From: Victivallales bacterium
Lineage (GTDB): Bacteria > Verrucomicrobiota > Lentisphaeria > Oligosphaerales > Oligosphaeraceae
Reading direction: 5' to 3'
NCBI GenBank assembly: GCA_017964325.1
Contig: JAGCSE010000327.1
Coordinates: forward strand, 1 to 18,738
DNA: 18,738 nucleotides
Made by a program: the position numbers and the translations under genes. This document shows positions 8,216 through 16,202 of the stretch, piece by piece; the first letter of the stretch is position 1; every line of letters begins with the position of its first letter. The notes below the pieces were generated by a model. It had not been told where the DNA came from, did not search any database, and saw only the letters and a list, made by a program, of their open reading frames with translations.

Positions 8216-8695
8216 TCAATAGATTTTGGTTCGGAACTTATTTTCTTCAAGCCATTTGGCAGCGCGTTCGCGCTGATCTCCCTGAAGCTCCAACATGCCT
8301 TCAATGAATCGTCCACCAATGCCGAGAGTGGTTTTGATATTGTCGCAAAGCTCCATTTGTTCAAGCGTGTCAAGGCAATTCAATCCTTTGATGAGCGTAA
8401 CTGTCTTTCCGCCATGGCCTTTCCGTTCGTGGGAGAGGGTCAGGAGAGGCCATTTTTTCGACAAATCCGCGCGATTGAGCGATGGGGAGGCTTCGTCTTC
8501 CGCGCCGAATGCGGCGATTAGGGAACGGTCTTCTTGTGAAAGCACAGGGTGCTCCTGTTCAAAAGTCGGTTTGGGTGGCGGTGGTGGTGGCGGCGGCGGT
8601 TCATCGAATTTGATGTTCAAATCCTTGAATGGATTCGTCCAGTTTTCGCCTAGCGGCTCTGTTGGTTTTTCTTTCTGGCGTTTCTTTTTTGACAT
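8216..8695 (-). CDS. SUI1/eIF1-family translation factor (YciH-like) with poly-proline N-terminal extension
   Basis: 159 residues. The C-terminal part (about 88-159) is the SUI1 fold: RKGHGGKTVTLIKGLN, then IKTTLGIGGRFIEGMLELQG, then DQRERAAKWLEE, the family pattern of K-G-K-x-V-T, TxLGxGG, and I-x-x-Q-G-D-x-R-x-x. Bacterial members (YciH) resemble eIF1 and affect start-codon fidelity; the exact role in most phyla is unknown. Residues 1-~85 are charged and low-complexity and carry nine consecutive prolines at 33-41, followed by KP. Such a run is a strong ribosome-stalling sequence expected to depend on EF-P. The gene lies 5 bases after the CpXC gene and 9 before the PHP gene, so it is within an operon. 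Confidence 0.88.
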   Translation of the reverse strand: MSKKKRQKEKPTEPLGENWTNPFKDLNIKFDEPPPPPPPPPKPTFEQEHPVLSQEDRSLIAAFGAEDEASPSLNRADLSKKWPLLTLSHERKGHGGKTVTLIKGLNCLDTLEQMELCDNIKTTLGIGGRFIEGMLELQGDQRERAAKWLEENKFRTKIY

Positions 8696-8700
8696 GGCAG

Positions 8701-9372
8701 TTATCCGAAAAGTCTATCGACATTGACGTAACAGGATGGGAAAAGAGTGTCTAGTTCATTCATAAGCTGTTCATTTTCAGAAAACTCTGATACTAGATGA
8801 TCAAATTCCTCCATCGGGATGTGAAGGGAAGCTAGTGGGCGGTTTGTCTCGCGGTCATAGACGATGAAGGCGAGTTTGCTTGAATCTTTGTTTGAAAAAT
8901 CAACGAGCAGACGCTGGGCGGAATTGTTGAGTTTATCTTCGCCGAGATTTGAAAACAGCTGATGTTTGGCATATTCGACAAGACGGTCGTCCAGGCCGAG
9001 CCTACGAAGGGATATTTTCTCAATAAAATCCGGCAGGGTGACGGTCAGCCTGACGGTCGGACGTTCGAGATTTTCATTCATGGCGGCTTCCGTAGCCATG
9101 ACGTCGATTTCACGTTCGTATGTATGGATGTCCGCATCATCGGGGAGATCGATATAGTAGGCGATGAACGGATGTTCATCATCTCTGTATATAAGCGTCT
9201 TGTTGACAAGGAATTCGTTGTGGCATTGCGGACAATGGACACGGTTCAGCGTACCCTTGAAGAGTGCTTCCAAGGCTTTGTCGTCATCATGTCGGATGAC
9301 GGATGTGATATACGCGGAAGATTGATGTCCGCAATGCGGGCAGGCCACTGTTTCCTTGTTGTTTTCCGACAC
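8701..9372 (-). CDS. CpXC-domain zinc-ribbon protein
   Basis: 223 residues with an N-terminal zinc ribbon: CPHCGH (C11, C14) and CPQCHNEF (C47, C50), spaced as in the CpXC family. Between and after these is the usual KALEALFKGTLNRVHCPQC and LVNKTLIYRDDEHPFIAYY pattern. The remaining ~150 residues are mixed alpha/beta, with no catalytic motif I can name. The function of CpXC proteins is not established; the ribbon suggests protein or nucleic-acid binding. The start is a GTG at 9372, supported by AGGAG 8 bases upstream and an in-frame TAA just before it. It is the first gene of a run of four on the minus strand, and shares the intergenic region at 9373-9611 with the divergent metX. Confidence 0.85.
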   Translation of the reverse strand: MSENNKETVACPHCGHQSSAYITSVIRHDDDKALEALFKGTLNRVHCPQCHNEFLVNKTLIYRDDEHPFIAYYIDLPDDADIHTYEREIDVMATEAAMNENLERPTVRLTVTLPDFIEKISLRRLGLDDRLVEYAKHQLFSNLGEDKLNNSAQRLLVDFSNKDSSKLAFIVYDRETNRPLASLHIPMEEFDHLVSEFSENEQLMNELDTLFPSCYVNVDRLFG

Positions 9373-9527
9373 GGCTTTTACTCCTAATTAAAAACTGAAA
9401 AAATGTCATCATCTTAATATCTTTGCATTTTGGTGAAAATCAATGAAAGACAGGATAGAAGTCGATGCTTTTTATGATGGAAAGGAGGGCAAATTATCCC
9501 GATTTGAATGAAATGTCCATGAAACAG

Positions 9528-9543
9528 TTTGAAAAGTTTCAAA
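9528..9543. promoter_or_regulatory. Short palindrome in the divergent metX/CpXC promoter region
   Basis: TTTGAAA (9528-9534) and TTTCAAA (9537-9543) form an inverted repeat around AG, about 70 bases before the metX start. It sits in the 239-base AT-rich spacer between two divergent genes and could be an operator. TTGAAA inside it could equally serve as a -35 element. I found no SAM-riboswitch-like fold or other known leader in this spacer. Confidence 0.3.
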
Positions 9544-9611
9544 GTGCTATTAAATTAATTAAGTAAATTGTTATGCATTTATATTCGATATCAATAGTTT
9601 TCCGTTAATAC

Positions 9612-10856
9612 ATGACTGAACCAGTAAATATTTTAGATAAAAAGCGTCCTGAACGTTCGACTAGAGAGGATCCGCCGTCTAGTCCGAATTCAGTAGGTTG
9701 GACGCACTCGAAGAAGATGACGTTGGCGACGGCTGATGTGCCGTTCATTCTGGACAACGGAAGTACGTTGGGGCCACTGGAAGTCGAATACGAGACGTAT
9801 GGTGCGCTGAATGCGGACAAAAGCAACGCGATTTTTCTTCCGCACGCATTGACGGGGGATGCGCATGTCGCGGGCTGGGATGCGGATGCGACGGCGGACT
9901 ACAGGCCATGGCGATTGAAGCATCCAGGCTGGTGGGATGCGATGGTCGGCCCTGGCAAGCCGTTTGATACGACACGATTCTTCGTTATTGGAATGAACGT
10001 TGCAGGAAGTTGTTATGGCACGACGGGGCCATCAAGCATCAATCCCGCGACTGGCAAGCCATACGGTTTGGATTTTCCTTTCGTATCGGTTTGCGATTGG
10101 GTGCGGATGGAAGCCATGTTGATGGACAGGCTAGGCATTGATCGGCTTTACGCCGTCTGCGGTGGCTCGCTTGGCGGTCAGCAAGCTTTGGAGTGGGCGT
10201 TGGCATATCCAGAACGTGTCCAAAAGTGCATTGTCCTTGCGGCAAGCCCTGTTCTTTCCGCGCAGGGGCTGGCGTTCAATGCCGTTGCGCGACAAGCTAT
10301 TATGCATGATGCACATTTCAACAACGGCAACTACTACGACGGAGTCCATCCAGACATGGGGCTGGCGGCCGCCAGAATGCTTGCGCATATTACATACCTT
10401 TCCGGTAAGGGGATGGACATCAAATTTGGACGGCGCAAGCAACGTGACTTCTATGAAGACCATACATTTGAAGTTGAATTTGCTGTTGAAAGCTATCTCG
10501 AGCATCAAGGGGAGACATTCGTGGAGCGCTTTGATGCGAACAGCTATTTGTATGTGACTCGTGCGCAGGACTATTTCGATTCTGCTGAAAAGTGGGGCGG
10601 CGGTGATTTGCGTAAGGCATTTACACGGATAAAGTCCGAGATGATGGTTGTTTCCTTTTCGTCGGATTGGCTTTATCCACCCGAAGCCTCTGAGGAATTC
10701 GTGCGTGCCCTTCTCCATGACAGGATTCCTGTTACGTATGTCCAGCTTGAGACGAGCTATGGTCATGATGCGTTTTTGGTGGAGGAGGAAGCCGTTGGCG
10801 AACTGTTGAGGGCGTTTCTGAAAGGCAGTTCCAAGTTGCGTTGCGCCAAGAATTAG
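9612..10856 (+). CDS. metX: Homoserine O-acetyltransferase (MetX; acyl donor may be succinyl-CoA)
   Basis: An alpha/beta-hydrolase-fold acyltransferase that activates the hydroxyl of L-homoserine for methionine synthesis. The nucleophile elbow CGGSLGGQQALEWA gives Ser186. The acid is Asp352 in SFSSDWLYPP and the base is His385 in SYGHDAFLVEE, completing the triad. Also typical are YETYGALN, NAIFLPHALTGDAH, GMNVAGSCYGTTGPSS and HITYLSGKGMDIKFGR. Length is 414 residues, slightly long because of an N-terminal extension of about 30 residues rich in charge and proline. No Shine-Dalgarno is seen before ATG 9612; a later ATG at 9717 would remove the conserved SVGW segment, so the longer form is kept. 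Acetyl versus succinyl specificity cannot be read with confidence. metW begins immediately after. Confidence 0.95.
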   Translation: MTEPVNILDKKRPERSTREDPPSSPNSVGWTHSKKMTLATADVPFILDNGSTLGPLEVEYETYGALNADKSNAIFLPHALTGDAHVAGWDADATADYRPWRLKHPGWWDAMVGPGKPFDTTRFFVIGMNVAGSCYGTTGPSSINPATGKPYGLDFPFVSVCDWVRMEAMLMDRLGIDRLYAVCGGSLGGQQALEWALAYPERVQKCIVLAASPVLSAQGLAFNAVARQAIMHDAHFNNGNYYDGVHPDMGLAAARMLAHITYLSGKGMDIKFGRRKQRDFYEDHTFEVEFAVESYLEHQGETFVERFDANSYLYVTRAQDYFDSAEKWGGGDLRKAFTRIKSEMMVVSFSSDWLYPPEASEEFVRALLHDRIPVTYVQLETSYGHDAFLVEEEAVGELLRAFLKGSSKLRCAKN

Positions 10857-10869
10857 GAGGATGCACATT

Positions 10870-11622
10870 ATGGAAAAGCCGATATTGGGACAAGATGTGA
10901 AAGGAGCCAGCGAAGAGTTTCTGCGGACTTTGGGCGTCAATAGTTGCGACTGCGATTTCCAGACATTGCAGAAGCAGTTGGAACGTGCGCTTGCAGAGAA
11001 CGTTGTAGTCACGCCGCCGTTGCATTGGGAGGATGAATATATACGTCGTCTGCTGTCATCTGGCGACACAGTATTGGATTTGGGATGCGGAGAAGGCGAA
11101 TTGCTGGCCAGTATTGCGGAACGAGCCGACATAAGCTGCCAAGGCGTGGAATGCAACCGCAAAGAGGCGTTGATTTGCATTGAAAAAGGTCTGCCAGTCT
11201 GTTTGATGGATATTGAAAAAGTTTTGGAAAATATTCGTTCGCAGAGTTTTACGTTTGCAGTTCTTGAACGGACGCTGCAGACATTGCCGCAGCCGCTAGA
11301 GACATTGAAAGAAATGTTGCGCGTGGCAAGATATAGTGTCATCTCATTTCCGAATTTTGCTCATTGGAGTGTGCGGCTTTCCTTCGCATTGGGAGGGCGG
11401 ATGCCCATAACGGGTTCATTACCATATCATTGGTACGATACGCCGAACATTCATCTTTGCAGCATCAACGATTTTCTTGATTGGATTTCAGAAAATAAAT
11501 TGCATGTCTGTCAGGCATGGGCTTATTTGGACAATGAAATTGTTGAATTTGTCGCGGAAAGGCATAATATTGCGGCACGCGAGGTGTTGTTTGTGATCGA
11601 GTCACCGGAAGCCGTCAAATGA
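10870..11622 (+). CDS. metW: MetW-family SAM methyltransferase-like protein, partner of MetX
   Basis: The methyltransferase core begins at about residue 55, with motif I VLDLGCGEGELLASI (68-82). MetW hallmarks follow: VISFPNFAHWSVRL, GGRMPITGSLPYHWYDTPN and IHLCSINDFLDWI. In several bacteria MetW is needed for MetX activity, and the tandem order metX-metW supports this. The protein is about 250 residues, longer than the roughly 200 usual, because of a ~50-residue N-terminal extension containing a Cys pair (NSCDCDF). An in-frame ATG at 10861 abuts AGGAGG (10855-10860) with no spacing. The ATG at 10870 has 9 bases of spacing and is chosen. The Shine-Dalgarno overlaps the metX stop codon, so the two genes are probably translationally coupled. 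Confidence 0.92.
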   Translation: MEKPILGQDVKGASEEFLRTLGVNSCDCDFQTLQKQLERALAENVVVTPPLHWEDEYIRRLLSSGDTVLDLGCGEGELLASIAERADISCQGVECNRKEALICIEKGLPVCLMDIEKVLENIRSQSFTFAVLERTLQTLPQPLETLKEMLRVARYSVISFPNFAHWSVRLSFALGGRMPITGSLPYHWYDTPNIHLCSINDFLDWISENKLHVCQAWAYLDNEIVEFVAERHNIAAREVLFVIESPEAVK

Positions 11623-11690
11623 CGTTTTTAAGGGGATGGGATGCTTTCATTTCGGTTTGAAGACCATATAATCTTTTGATGGTGTGCTAT

Positions 11691-13532
11691 ATGCAAAGCA
11701 AAGAGCTGACGCAATTCTTACAGGAACAATTGGTTATATTCGACGGGGCCATGGGGACGGAACTGTATCGCCGTCATGTTTTTACAAACCGTTGTTATGA
11801 CGAAATATGTGTAACAGATCCTAAATTGGTTCGTGAGATTCATACGGAATATCTGGTTGCTGGCGCGGATGTGTTGACGACCAATTCTTTTGGCGCGAAC
11901 GAACAGGCGTTAGTGCAGCATGGACTCGTGCTGAAGATGGCAGAACTCAATCATGCTGCCGTCAAGATTGCGCAGGAGGCGCGTGATTCGCGCAACTGGG
12001 GGCGACGCATTCTGATTGCAGGTTCTATCGGGCCATTGCGCACGACGGGAACGACGGAACAGGAGCGTGTTGATGTTTTGGCACATCAGGCTGTCGCCTT
12101 GCTGGAAGCAGGAGCGGATTTCATCATTTTTGAAACGCTGCCGTCACGGCAAGCTGCCTTGGAGGCTCGTAAGGCCATGAAAGTCATATCGTTACAGTTT
12201 GATGACGCCGCTTTTGTGCTATCTCATTCGATGCCTGACGGAGAGGCCACGGCGGAAGAAATCAAAATGCGTACGGCTTTTGTTGAGGATGGTTTGCCTG
12301 TTGCGACGGCGATTGGCTTCAATTGCGGTTTAGGGCCGTCCGCCATGTTAAAAATTGCGGAACATGCCGTCAAAGTGTGCAATGTGCCTATAATTGTACA
12401 GCCGAATGCGGGGACTCCACAAGCGGTTGACAATCGACAGCTCTATATGTGCGATCCAGAGTACATGAGTACGTATGCTGTTCGCTACGCGGCACTTGGC
12501 GTTCGTGCTATCGGCGGTTGTTGTGGAACAACACCGGCACATATTCGCGATTTGGCGAATTCTGTGAAGCCGCTTGGCAGGAAGCAGGTTGTCATCACGG
12601 CTGTTGAATCGACGGAGCAAGTGCCGCTGGCAGTAGAAAAACCATTGGCGGAACGTTCTCGTTTTGGTGCAAAACTTGCGAAATGCGAGTGGGTTACAAC
12701 GGTCGAAGTAACGCCGCCACGCAGTTGGAATCTTGACGCAATCATTGAAAAGGCGAAGATTTGCGCTGCGGCAGGAGTCGATGTTTTGAACGTTCCGGAT
12801 GGTCCGCGAGCATCACCACGTCTGTCTCCTCTGATTACGGCCATGAAAATTCAGCAAGAAGGCGGAATTGATGCTGTTTTGCACGTTTGTTGCCGAGACA
12901 TGAATCTCATTGCTTTGCAGGCGCAACTACTTGGTTGCGCGGCAGTTGGCATTACCAATCTCCTGTTCATTACGGGGGATCCGCCGAAGCTTGGCAATTA
13001 CAGTTTTGCTTCTGGTGTATTCGACACGGATTCCATCGGCTTGGTAAAGTTGCAGAAGCATTTGAATCAAGGTGTTGATTTGGGTGGGCAGAAAATCGAC
13101 CCGCCGACCGCCGTCGTCTGCGGCGTCGGGGCGGATCCGAACGCCATTGATTTCGACCGTGAAATCCGCCGTCTCCACGAGAAAGCAGAAGCAGGAGCCA
13201 ATTACGTGACAACGCAGCCTGTATTCGATCTTCATGCTTTGGAGCGTTTCCTTGATGCGATTGCGGATACGCATCTGCCTGTCATTGCGGGCATTTGGCC
13301 GATGTCCTCCTTGCGGAACGCGCTTTTCATGAAGAATGAAGTGCCTGGCGTTGTCGTGCCCGATTGGATTATCGAGAGAATGCAATCTTCAGACACGAAG
13401 GAAGGGCAGTTGGAAATAGGCATTGACATTGCACGGAAAACGCTCGCGGAAGTTCGCTCGCGTGTGGCTGGGGTACAAGTATCTGCACCGCTTGGTAATG
13501 TAAAAACTGCATTGCGTGTTTTGGCTTCATAA
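11691..13532 (+). CDS. Bifunctional homocysteine S-methyltransferase / 5,10-methylenetetrahydrofolate reductase
   Basis: A YitJ-type fusion of about 613 residues. The N-terminal homocysteine S-methyltransferase domain (about 10-300) starts VIFDGAMGTELYRR and has the zinc cysteines C212 (FNCGLGP) and C277/C278 (GGCCGTTPAHI). The C-terminal MetF-like FAD domain (about 334-610) has VEVTPPRSWNLD, NVPDGPRASPRLSP, LHVCCRDMNLIALQAQLLG, LFITGDPPKLGNY, YVTTQPVFD and IAGIWPMSSLRN. Together they reduce methylene-THF and transfer a methyl group to homocysteine without cobalamin. Upstream in-frame TTG (11676) and ATG (11679) codons exist. ATG 11691 is chosen because it gives the usual short leader before FDGAMGT and lies downstream of a TATAAT (11667-11672) that could be an internal promoter. 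No good Shine-Dalgarno is present for any of the three. Confidence 0.93.
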   Translation: MQSKELTQFLQEQLVIFDGAMGTELYRRHVFTNRCYDEICVTDPKLVREIHTEYLVAGADVLTTNSFGANEQALVQHGLVLKMAELNHAAVKIAQEARDSRNWGRRILIAGSIGPLRTTGTTEQERVDVLAHQAVALLEAGADFIIFETLPSRQAALEARKAMKVISLQFDDAAFVLSHSMPDGEATAEEIKMRTAFVEDGLPVATAIGFNCGLGPSAMLKIAEHAVKVCNVPIIVQPNAGTPQAVDNRQLYMCDPEYMSTYAVRYAALGVRAIGGCCGTTPAHIRDLANSVKPLGRKQVVITAVESTEQVPLAVEKPLAERSRFGAKLAKCEWVTTVEVTPPRSWNLDAIIEKAKICAAAGVDVLNVPDGPRASPRLSPLITAMKIQQEGGIDAVLHVCCRDMNLIALQAQLLGCAAVGITNLLFITGDPPKLGNYSFASGVFDTDSIGLVKLQKHLNQGVDLGGQKIDPPTAVVCGVGADPNAIDFDREIRRLHEKAEAGANYVTTQPVFDLHALERFLDAIADTHLPVIAGIWPMSSLRNALFMKNEVPGVVVPDWIIERMQSSDTKEGQLEIGIDIARKTLAEVRSRVAGVQVSAPLGNVKTALRVLAS

Positions 13533-13549
13533 AAGCTGATGTGGCTTCC

Positions 13550-15259
13550 ATGAAAAACGAGCAATATTGGGATGAAATCGCCGATGTATATCAATCGGAA
13601 ACCGTGATATCGACGGATGATTTTCACTATGGGCCGCTGATTGCTGGGGATTCTGAATTGGAACTTCTCCCAAAATCATTGGCTGGGCTTGATTGTCTGG
13701 AGGTCGGATGCGGCGGTGCACAAAACTCGATTTATCTTGCGAAACATGGTGCAAATTGCACGGCTGTCGATATTTCCGAAAAGCAATTGAAAATTGCACG
13801 CCGTTTAGCAAAAAAAACTGACGTTGATATTTGCTTTTTGCGGGCGGATATGGAAAAAATGCCGTTGCCAGAAAGCGAACAGTATGATATTGTCCATTCC
13901 TGTCATGCTATTGCTTTTACAACTGATCAACGTCATGCAATTCATGAATTGGCGGCGTGTGTAAAAGCGGGCGGGATGTTGGTTGTCAGTACGGTTCATC
14001 CATTATCAGGCGGTGAGTGGGTTGATTTGGAAGGTGAAGACGGACTTTTAGTGAAGGATTATTTCAGGCCGACGGCGGAGACACGCGAACTCGATAATGG
14101 TGACGAGGCCGTCAGTCGTGCATATCCGATTGGTGTGATGACGGAATGGATTGCCGAGACAGGGCTTGTGCTGGAGCGTATCTTGGAGCCGGAATGCAAA
14201 AAGCCGCAGAATGGTACAATAAAAGGAAAAGTTCCATATTGGAGTGAGGTCTGGGAGGAGCATGCTTCTGAATTGCAGCGAGTTCCCTATACTATTATAT
14301 ATATAGCTCGCCGTCCTGCCAAAGTGCTTTCAACGCCATCTGGCGAGGCAACGAATACGGCTGGACTTCGAAAAATGCGCCACAATTTGGAAATTCGCGC
14401 AAAGTTATTACGTTGCGTACGCGACTTTTTTGACAGTCATGGTTTTATGGAGACACAGACTCCCGTGAGGTTGCCCGCTCCTGCATTGGAAGATTATATT
14501 GATGCAGAACCATCTGGAAATCAATGGCTAAGAACATCTCCTGAACTACATATGAAACGCCTTTTAGCGGCTGGTTATGAAAGAATTTACCAATTGGGGC
14601 CATGTTTCCGCATGGGAGAGTACGGAAGCCGTCATCTCCCTGAATTCCAAATGCTTGAATGGTATCGACTACGGGCAGGTTGGCGTGTTGTACAGGAGGA
14701 TGCAGTCAATCTTGTTCGTCATTGTGTTCGTATGGCGACTGGTGGAGAAGTATGCAAATTCCGTGGTCAGACGATTGATTTCGGGGTGAAATGGGAAGAA
14801 ATAACTGTGGAAGATGCTTTCCGAAAATATGCTGATATGGATTTGGACGAAGCCATTGCGAATGGTATGTTTGAAGAAATACTGTGTGAGAAAGTAGAGC
14901 CACATCTCGGTAATGGGCAACCAACGTTTTTGACTGAATATCCATTGGCTTGCAGTGGGTTAAGTCAAGCGATTGCAGGCCGTCCCAATCGTGTGGAGCG
15001 TTGGGAAGTTTATGTGGCGGGATTGGAATTGGGCAACGCCTGTACAGAATTGGTTGATCCAGATGAACAGTTACGCCGTTTCAAGGCGACGGCGCAACTG
15101 CGTGCGAACGAGCATCGTGAAGTCTATCCAATTGACGAAGCGTTCATGTCGGCGATTCGCGATGGCATCCCAGGGGCGGCTGGCGTGGCGATTGGCTTCG
15201 ACCGCTTGGTCATGATTGTCTGTGGGGAGGACGACATTCGGAATATTGCATTCATTTGA
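13550..15259 (+). CDS. Fusion of class I SAM methyltransferase and EpmA-type EF-P lysine ligase
   Basis: One uninterrupted frame encodes two enzymes. Residues 1-~260 are a Rossmann methyltransferase: EQYWDEIADVYQSE, motif I CLEVGCGGAQNSIYLA (49-64), AVDISEKQLKIA, an acidic loop RADMEKMPLP, and MLVVSTVHP. After a linker of about 12 residues (PAKVLSTPSGEATN), residues ~272-569 are an EpmA/GenX/PoxA-like class II synthetase: motif 2 CFRMGEYGSRHLPEFQMLEW (F353, R354, E357), GLELGNACTELVDPDEQ, and motif 3 GVAIGFDRLVM with Ala547. There is no anticodon-binding domain, as expected for EpmA. EpmA attaches (R)-beta-lysine to a conserved lysine of elongation factor P. An internal ATG at 14375 (Met276) could start EpmA alone but lacks a good Shine-Dalgarno. 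ATG 13550 is preferred to GTG 13541. The gene follows the methionine genes by 17 bases. The fused methyltransferase has no assigned substrate. Confidence 0.9.
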   Translation: MKNEQYWDEIADVYQSETVISTDDFHYGPLIAGDSELELLPKSLAGLDCLEVGCGGAQNSIYLAKHGANCTAVDISEKQLKIARRLAKKTDVDICFLRADMEKMPLPESEQYDIVHSCHAIAFTTDQRHAIHELAACVKAGGMLVVSTVHPLSGGEWVDLEGEDGLLVKDYFRPTAETRELDNGDEAVSRAYPIGVMTEWIAETGLVLERILEPECKKPQNGTIKGKVPYWSEVWEEHASELQRVPYTIIYIARRPAKVLSTPSGEATNTAGLRKMRHNLEIRAKLLRCVRDFFDSHGFMETQTPVRLPAPALEDYIDAEPSGNQWLRTSPELHMKRLLAAGYERIYQLGPCFRMGEYGSRHLPEFQMLEWYRLRAGWRVVQEDAVNLVRHCVRMATGGEVCKFRGQTIDFGVKWEEITVEDAFRKYADMDLDEAIANGMFEEILCEKVEPHLGNGQPTFLTEYPLACSGLSQAIAGRPNRVERWEVYVAGLELGNACTELVDPDEQLRRFKATAQLRANEHREVYPIDEAFMSAIRDGIPGAAGVAIGFDRLVMIVCGEDDIRNIAFI

Positions 15260-16202
15260 ACCATTTGCGTTTGTATTTTCTGTATTTTGCAATGGGGCCA
15301 CTTAAAGGAGCCAAAAGAGTGCATATTTTTTTGTTTGAGCGATTAAATGTGTATGGTAAGCCGCAATGTGGCATATAGCCTTGAGATATTGCCCAGTCAA
15401 CAATATCGGCTACGGCGTCAAAATGCTTTAATGAATGCTTGTTCCACATAATCCAAGGCTTTGGATTATAGCCAAAATGAATAAAATGTGGTTTTTCAGA
15501 GATATCTGCGATGTACTGAGGAATACATGGTGGTGCATCTGGTGCAAAAAGCATTAGGGAGTTGAGAACAGATTCATCCGTTTGAAAATAAGCTGCATTT
15601 CCATCTTGTACAAGTGAAACGTCATTAGGTAGAACTTTATACATTTGATCACGCCATTTTTTTAGGAACGCATGATGACGCTTTAGTGACAGCCCAATGA
15701 AGCAGGCGGAAAAACCACGGGGATGTCTAGGCGTTTCCAATCCAGCGACATCTTTTTGCCATACTTGTAATATTTTCTCTGGGATTATCTCGTCATTTTC
15801 GGCTGGTAATCTGCTTTTATAATAAAGTTCTCTTGTTTCTGATGGTGTTTTAGGACGGATATTTATCACGTCTTCCTGGAATTTGAGGGCTTCAGTCATG
15901 TCATCCGATACAATGCCGTCACAGTCAATCCATGTGACAAAGTCTGTTTGGGCTTTTAGCATTATTTCCGGTTTGCTACAAGTCACGGAACGTTTGTCAG
16001 TAATGGGGAGGTCAGCGATGGAAACATCTGGATATTTCAGGATGTCTGCTTTCCAACTTTCTGGCCAGTTATATGCTCCAATTAGAATAGGATTCGTCAT
16101 TCCTGATTTGCGGATAGAAGCGATGAGAAGCCACACGCCTAGAGCGTATCCGCTGTCACAAGCACTGACAATTGTATTATTCAATGGTAAAGATGTAGTC
16201 AT
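15252..16202 (-). CDS. Putative glycosyltransferase, GT-A fold (GT8-like)
   Basis: 316 residues. The N-terminus NNTIVSACDSGYALGVWLLIASIRKSG is typical of nucleotide-sugar glycosyltransferases acting on stored residues. The metal-binding motif appears as VTWIDCDGIV (DCD at 93-95). A second acidic site, QTDESVLNSLML, and the late HFIHFGYNPKPW resemble the TDQ..LN and H..G..KPW features of GT8-like enzymes. No membrane segment is evident; the C-terminus is basic (AKYRKYKRKWFK), suggesting a membrane-proximal role in envelope or capsule sugar transfer. The 3' end overlaps the end of the convergent methyltransferase-EpmA gene by 8 bases. No Shine-Dalgarno is seen. The coding sequence is more AT-rich than its neighbours, which may signal acquisition. 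Donor and acceptor are unknown. Confidence 0.72.
   Translation of the reverse strand: MTTSLPLNNTIVSACDSGYALGVWLLIASIRKSGMTNPILIGAYNWPESWKADILKYPDVSIADLPITDKRSVTCSKPEIMLKAQTDFVTWIDCDGIVSDDMTEALKFQEDVINIRPKTPSETRELYYKSRLPAENDEIIPEKILQVWQKDVAGLETPRHPRGFSACFIGLSLKRHHAFLKKWRDQMYKVLPNDVSLVQDGNAAYFQTDESVLNSLMLFAPDAPPCIPQYIADISEKPHFIHFGYNPKPWIMWNKHSLKHFDAVADIVDWAISQGYMPHCGLPYTFNRSNKKICTLLAPLSGPIAKYRKYKRKWFK

Noticed and set aside
9373..9611. SAM or other methionine riboswitch before metX
   Set aside because: The spacer is AT-rich with no multi-stem GC-containing fold or terminator/anti-terminator pair that I can see.
10131..11342. Minus-strand 403-residue ORF opposite metX and metW
   Set aside because: Fully covered by two genes with strong family motifs on the plus strand; the antisense product has no domain pattern and is rich in Ser/Arg/Cys noise.
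13541..13549. GTG at 13541 as start of the methyltransferase-EpmA gene
   Set aside because: It adds only three residues, with no Shine-Dalgarno; ATG 13550 gives the usual KNEQYWDEIA opening.
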